Assembly: GCF_000379485.1 (NCBI RefSeq)
Contig: NZ_KB902282.1
Span: 1-64,000, forward strand
DNA: 64,000 nucleotides
Direction: 5' to 3'
DNA from: Wenxinia marina DSM 24838
GTDB taxonomy: Bacteria > Pseudomonadota > Alphaproteobacteria > Rhodobacterales > Rhodobacteraceae
Shown here: positions 62,331-64,000 of the stretch, in pieces
Layout: each line of letters opens with the position of its first letter
Numbering within the stretch: the stretch's first letter is position 1
Program-made: the position numbers and the translations under genes
The notes under the pieces: model-generated
Databases searched by the model: none
What the model was told of the DNA's origin: nothing
Seen by the model: only the letters and a program-made list of their open reading frames with translations

Positions 62331-62891
62331 TCAGTGCAGCTTGGCGCCGACCGTGTCGATCGAGCTGTCGATCATCCGGTTCGCCTGCTCCTCCGACAGC
62401 TGGCGCGAGATGACCTCGCGCGCGGCCTCGACCGCCACCACGACGGCCCGGTTGCGGACGTCGCGGATCGCGGCGGCCTGGGCGCTGGCGATCTGCTCCT
62501 CTGCGGCGGCCATGCGGCGGTCCACCGACGTCGCGATGTCGGCCTTGGCCTGCTCGGCGGCGCGGTTCGCCTCGTCACGGGCGTTCGCGACGATGCGGTC
62601 CGCCTGCTCCTGCACGTCCTTCTGCTTGCGCTCGTAGGAGGCCAGCAGGCCCTGCGCCTCGTCCCGCAGCGCGCGGGCCTCGTCCAGCTCGGAGCGGATG
62701 TCGGCGGCGCGCTTGTCGAGCATTCCCGAGAGCTGCTTCGGCACGCCGAAGTACAACAGGATCCCGAGGAAGATCAGGAACGCGATCAGGACGACGAAGT
62801 CGGTGTTCGCCAGGCTGACGAAGGTGTCGCCGGCGGCCAGCGCGGGGCTGGCGGTCAGCGCGAGGGGAAGGACCAGAAGTCGTTTCATCAT
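62331..62891 (-). CDS. atpF: ATP synthase F0 subunit b
   Basis: A 186-residue subunit b, one half of the peripheral stalk. A signal-like N-terminus precedes the membrane helix (about 30-50, FVVLIAFLIFLGILLYFGVP), then a long charged helix (about 60-165) forms a coiled coil with b'. GAGGAGAGGC lies before the ATG at 62891; the next codon is also ATG. Last gene of the operon. Confidence 0.92.
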   Translation of the reverse strand: MMKRLLVLPLALTASPALAAGDTFVSLANTDFVVLIAFLIFLGILLYFGVPKQLSGMLDKRAADIRSELDEARALRDEAQGLLASYERKQKDVQEQADRIVANARDEANRAAEQAKADIATSVDRRMAAAEEQIASAQAAAIRDVRNRAVVVAVEAAREVISRQLSEEQANRMIDSSIDTVGAKLH

Positions 62892-62899
62892 GCCTCTCC

Positions 62900-63520
62900 T
62901 CACACCCTGTCGTTGACGGCGGCGTCGACCGCGGACGGGTCGGCCTCGACGCCCATGACGGCGACGATCTCGCGCGCGGCGTCGCGGGCGACCTCCCGCA
63001 CGGCATCGGCGGCCTGGTCGCGGATCTCGGCGATCGCCCGCTCGGATTCGGCGGTGCGCTCGGCGATGCGGGCGTCGGCCTTCTCCATCTCGGCGTCGAG
63101 ATCGGCCTGGACGCGGGCGCGGGTCTCGTCGGCGATGCGGTTCGCCTCGGCCCGCGCATCGGCGAGGGCCTTCTCGTAGGCGGCTTCGGCATCCTTGGCC
63201 TTGGCCTTCAGATCCTCGGCGGCGGCGAGGTCGTTGGTGACCGTGCCCGCCCGCTCGGCGAGGATCGCGCCGATCCGCGGCAGGGCGATCCGGCTGAGCA
63301 GGAAGTAGATCGCGAGCAGCGCGATCACCAGCCAGAAGATCAGGTTCGGAAAGACCGCGGTGTCGAGCTGCGGCATGCCGGGCGCGTCATGCTCGGCCGC
63401 GTGCAGCGTCTCGTCGACGCCCACCTCGTGGGTCAGCGGACCGTCGGCGACGGCCTCGCCCTCGACGCCGAGATCGGCGCCGATGCCCTGCTCTTCGGCT
63501 TCCAGTACTTCGTTTGCCAT
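62900..63520 (-). CDS. atpX: ATP synthase F0 subunit b'
   Basis: A 206-residue b' subunit, found in photosynthetic and alphaproteobacteria. An unusually long acidic N-terminus (1-50) precedes the membrane helix (about 58-80, [20 protein letters not shown]), then a long alanine/glutamate-rich coiled coil. It pairs with b to form the stator stalk. Separated from atpF by 8 bp. Confidence 0.92.
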   Translation of the reverse strand: MANEVLEAEEQGIGADLGVEGEAVADGPLTHEVGVDETLHAAEHDAPGMPQLDTAVFPNLIFWLVIALLAIYFLLSRIALPRIGAILAERAGTVTNDLAAAEDLKAKAKDAEAAYEKALADARAEANRIADETRARVQADLDAEMEKADARIAERTAESERAIAEIRDQAADAVREVARDAAREIVAVMGVEADPSAVDAAVNDRV

Positions 63521-63600
63521 CGCGTTCCCCGGACGGTGAGCCTCGAATGCGGTCGCCGGAGGCGCGGACGCCCCCGGCTCACAGGATCAGGATTGTCCGA

Positions 63601-63837
63601 TCAGACCGCGAACATCAGCAGCAGCGCGACGAGGAAGGCGAAGATGCCCAGCGCCTCGGCGAACGCGATGCCGATGAAGAGGGTCGCGGTCTGGCCCGCG
63701 GCGGCCGACGGGTTGCGCAGGGCGCCGGCGAGGAAGTTGCCGGCGACGTGGCCCACACCGATGGCGGCCGCGCCCGAACCGATGGCGGCGAGGCCGGCAC
63801 CGATGAATTGACCCATGTTCGCGATATCGCCTTCCAT
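63601..63837 (-). CDS. atpE: ATP synthase F0 subunit c
   Basis: A 78-residue proteolipid hairpin with two membrane helices (about 10-32 and 52-76) joined by the polar loop GALRNPSA. The proton-carrying carboxylate is Glu61 in [24 protein letters not shown] on the minus strand precedes the ATG. It lies between atpB and atpX as usual in alphaproteobacteria. Confidence 0.96.
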   Translation of the reverse strand: MEGDIANMGQFIGAGLAAIGSGAAAIGVGHVAGNFLAGALRNPSAAAGQTATLFIGIAFAEALGIFAFLVALLLMFAV

Positions 63838-63883
63838 GACTTTCTCTCCTGTGACTGGAATTGGCTGATGAGGGACCTGACCG

Positions 63884-64000
63884 TCAGTGCGACGGGTGCA
63901 GCGCGTCCTTGAGGTACACGCAGGTCAGGATGGTGAAGACGTAGGCCTGGATCACGGCGACCAGGACCTCGAGGCCGTAGATCGCGGTGATGGCCAGGAT
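63884..64000 (-). CDS. atpB: ATP synthase F0 subunit a, C-terminal end (cut by window edge)
   Basis: The last 38 residues of subunit a: [20 protein letters not shown], then [18 protein letters not shown] and stop. The [16 protein letters not shown] segment is the final membrane helix with the conserved Gln and Tyr near the proton channel. The rest is outside the window. Confidence 0.93.
   Translation of the reverse strand: MLAITAIYGLEVLVAVIQAYVFTILTCVYLKDALHPSH

Overview
This is a GC-rich (about 70% G+C by eye) chromosomal segment from an alphaproteobacterium, most likely a member of the Rhodobacterales (Rhodobacteraceae/Paracoccaceae). The evidence is gene content and order: a cox assembly operon (ctaC-ctaB-small ORF-ctaG-ctaE-surf1) running into thrC and an M16 processing peptidase; an F0 operon with both b and b' subunits; rpoH next to rluD and a DUF6476 gene; DUF6324, MmcB and DUF2927 proteins; a tRNA-His without an encoded G-1; and a GAAC-N7-GAAC type LexA box. 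Apart from the tail of an IS110-family transposase at the left edge, I see no prophage, CRISPR array, plasmid-type genes or integrative element. Most of the window is core genome.

Layout. 1-6.5 kb: transposase remnant, then a ligase-associated exonuclease and ATP-dependent DNA ligase pair, an M3 oligoendopeptidase, a Nudix hydrolase and a GNAT protein. 6.5-12.7 kb: DUF4389 protein and a Gfo/Idh oxidoreductase, rpoH with its own heat-shock-type promoter, rluD, DUF6476, tRNA-His, DUF6324, mmcB with a LexA box, a possible structured RNA, and an HdeD-like membrane protein. 12.7-18.7 kb: nusB-ribH-ribBA, a cation/Ca2+ exchanger, an unknown protein, ribE and an EcsC protein. 18.8-25.7 kb: scattered metabolism (GNAT, flavin reductase, GFA protein, mtnP-DUF2927-apt, FAD oxidase, MBL hydrolase). 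25.1-32.7 kb: the minus-strand ctaC-to-rimJ-like operon. 32.9-42.7 kb: tldD, dprA, topA, a DUF481 outer-membrane protein, a 3-oxoacid CoA-transferase operon with a small gene inserted, and a lytic transglycosylase. 43.1-55.3 kb: a Tad/Flp pilus locus. 55.5-64 kb: DUF599, glcDEF, a trypsin-like protease, hsp20, a VOC protein and the F0 operon, cut by the right edge inside atpB.

The best coordinated module is the Tad locus: two short Flp prepilins, CpaB, secretin CpaC, an OmpA-type lipoprotein where CpaD would be expected, CpaE, CpaF, TadB, TadC, two TPR lipoproteins, the prepilin peptidase CpaA and an uncharacterised AAA ATPase. TadE/F/G are not in the window. Perfect hairpins separate several of its genes. 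Regulatory signals readable by eye tie genes to stress circuits: CTTGAA-N15/16-CCCAnAT promoters in front of rpoH and hsp20, a ROSE-like thermometer over the hsp20 start, a LexA box before mmcB, and an FNR-type box between ctaC and tldD.

The least expected signal lies between genes. A roughly 150-170 bp element with a conserved hairpin occurs four times (near 0.3, 3.3, 10.7 and 55.4 kb). A separate short palindrome family of the CCCGGGTCAGGCCCGGGA type occurs about ten times, including a perfect 28-bp inverted pair at 16.6 kb. I did not find a clear new multi-gene system. The repeat element, the possible 6S-like RNA at 12.0 kb, the thermometer and the Tad-linked ATPase are the best leads. All calls are from reading the sequence; no database search was run.
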